Assembly: GCF_000702265.1 (NCBI RefSeq)
Contig: NZ_JNKZ01000004.1
Span: 663,457-727,456, forward strand
Direction of reading: 5' to 3'
Source: Butyrivibrio sp. NC2002
GTDB taxonomy: Bacteria > Bacillota > Clostridia > Lachnospirales > Lachnospiraceae
DNA: 64,000 nucleotides
The translations under genes were made by a program, and so were the position numbers. Below, piece after piece: positions 63,061 through 64,000 of the stretch; position 1 is the first letter of the stretch; each line of letters opens with the position of its first letter. Under the pieces are notes generated by a model, which was not told the origin of the DNA, searched no databases, and saw only the letters and a list, made by a program, of their open reading frames with translations.

Positions 63061-63334
63061 AAATCCTTCTTACTAAAAATCTGAAGAACTAAAATCCATA
63101 AGATAAAAATGATCACAAAGCTTTATTTCATTAATTGGATGAATGAGTAGTAACAAATAGATAATATATATGGAAGATCAGGCTGGCCTTGAGTGAATTT
63201 ATATAAAATATATACAATTAAAACAATTAAGGCTTTTTTTATAGGAAAGGAAAGAACAAAAGTGGCTGAAAAGCCAATAAAACAGCGGCTTTTTTAAAAT
63301 TTTTATAAAAATCAAAAAAAATTTAAAAAAATTG

Positions 63335-63363
63335 TTGACACATAAGGGGGTGAATGGTATATT
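63335..63363 (+). promoter_or_regulatory. rRNA promoter P1
   Basis: TTGACA (63335-63340), a 17-bp spacer and TATATT (63358-63363), preceded by A/T tracts that resemble an UP element. Confidence 0.85.
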
Positions 63364-63454
63364 TATATTCGCTCGCTGCGAGTGATAAGCGGTCTGACCG
63401 GAAGGGATCAGCGCTGTTGTTCAAAAGAGAGTAAAAAGACAAATAAAAAAGTGC

Positions 63455-63483
63455 TTGACAAAAAGCCTGCTAAATGATATCCT
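63455..63483 (+). promoter_or_regulatory. rRNA promoter P2
   Basis: TTGACA (63455-63460), a 17-bp spacer and TATCCT (63478-63483), 120 bp after P1. Confidence 0.82.
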
Positions 63484-63672
63484 ATCAGAGTTGCGGCTGA
63501 CAAGCCAAGACACAAAAGCACATTGACAATAAAATAGTAATGCAACCCTGAAAATTCCATTAAAGAATATTCAGAGAACAAAACCTAACAAAGGTAAAAC
63601 GGACAGAACAAAGCCAAGCTTTAGTTCTGGTCAGACGAACGATCAAATCACCGAAAGGTGAAGAGATAGATT

Positions 63673-64000
<328 letters not shown>

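Larger units (their letters stand above)
63061..63672 (+). other. rRNA operon upstream region
   Basis: No protein gene is visible. It contains an AT-rich stretch with a terminator-like AAAAGCC/GGCTTTT hairpin and T run (63269-63295), then two tandem promoters, then a 16S leader with a CACC-GAAA-GGTG hairpin (63650-63661). Confidence 0.7.

Noticed and set aside
62838..63092. 84-codon ORF after tRNA-Ser
   Set aside because: It starts inside the tRNA gene and passes through the terminator and palindromic repeats.

Overview
The window reads as the chromosome of a monoderm, AT-rich, motile anaerobe of the family Lachnospiraceae, most like Butyrivibrio or Pseudobutyrivibrio. The grounds are the 16S rRNA 5' end at the right edge, an oxygen-sensitive class III ribonucleotide reductase, a two-subunit Fe-S fumarase, GlgB, flagellin with FliS, and a Tad pilus locus without a secretin. 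The genus is an inference.

Positions 1-23100 hold a non-canonical type VII (ESX/WXG100) secretion island. It begins with a 5'-truncated gene and three tandem DUF3592-like membrane proteins. After a terminator comes a long + strand operon: two paralogous secreted proteins with a Ca-binding-like loop, a 1350-residue surface protein with Ig-like repeats, a 1678-residue EssC-type FHA/FtsK ATPase, a LytTR regulator, an unknown soluble protein and a YukD ubiquitin-like protein. A second unit encodes a targeting-module-like protein, five small WXG100 proteins, a vWA-TM-FHA membrane protein and a PP2C phosphatase. On the opposite strand sit a candidate effector, a DUF3592 membrane protein and a DUF4176-like protein. 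EssA, EssB and EsaA are not recognisable. Three promoters in the island carry the same pair of 9-bp direct repeats with 21-bp periodicity (3032-3061, 16364-16393, 23163-23192). This is the geometry of LytTR-family binding sites, so the embedded LytTR protein probably controls the island, including its own operon.

Positions 23200-42600 are mostly housekeeping: tRNA-Arg(CCT), a c-di-GMP phosphodiesterase-like GGDEF/EAL protein, YlmH, a DEDDh exonuclease, glutathione peroxidase, a D,D-carboxypeptidase, TrmB, thioredoxin, an SH3b membrane protein, glutamate racemase, NrdD/NrdG, RsmA, TatD, a giant TPR/acidic/degenerate-AAA protein and GlgB with a lysine-rich tail.

Positions 42700-48740 form a flagellar unit: a large uncharacterised protein, a very large flagellin and FliS. 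Positions 48900-49064 hold a strongly structured, unassigned RNA leader. It precedes a Tad pilus operon (49115-59043) with two prepilin peptidases, a TadZ-like protein without a P-loop, TadA/B/C, a Flp-type pilin, DUF5702- and TadE-like proteins and an FHA protein.

Positions 59100-64000 hold a flavodoxin/SCP2 fusion, rhomboid protease, HIT protein, fumarase alpha and beta, tRNA-Ser(GCT), a GC-rich palindromic repeat block, two tandem rRNA promoters and the first ~330 nt of a 16S rRNA gene.
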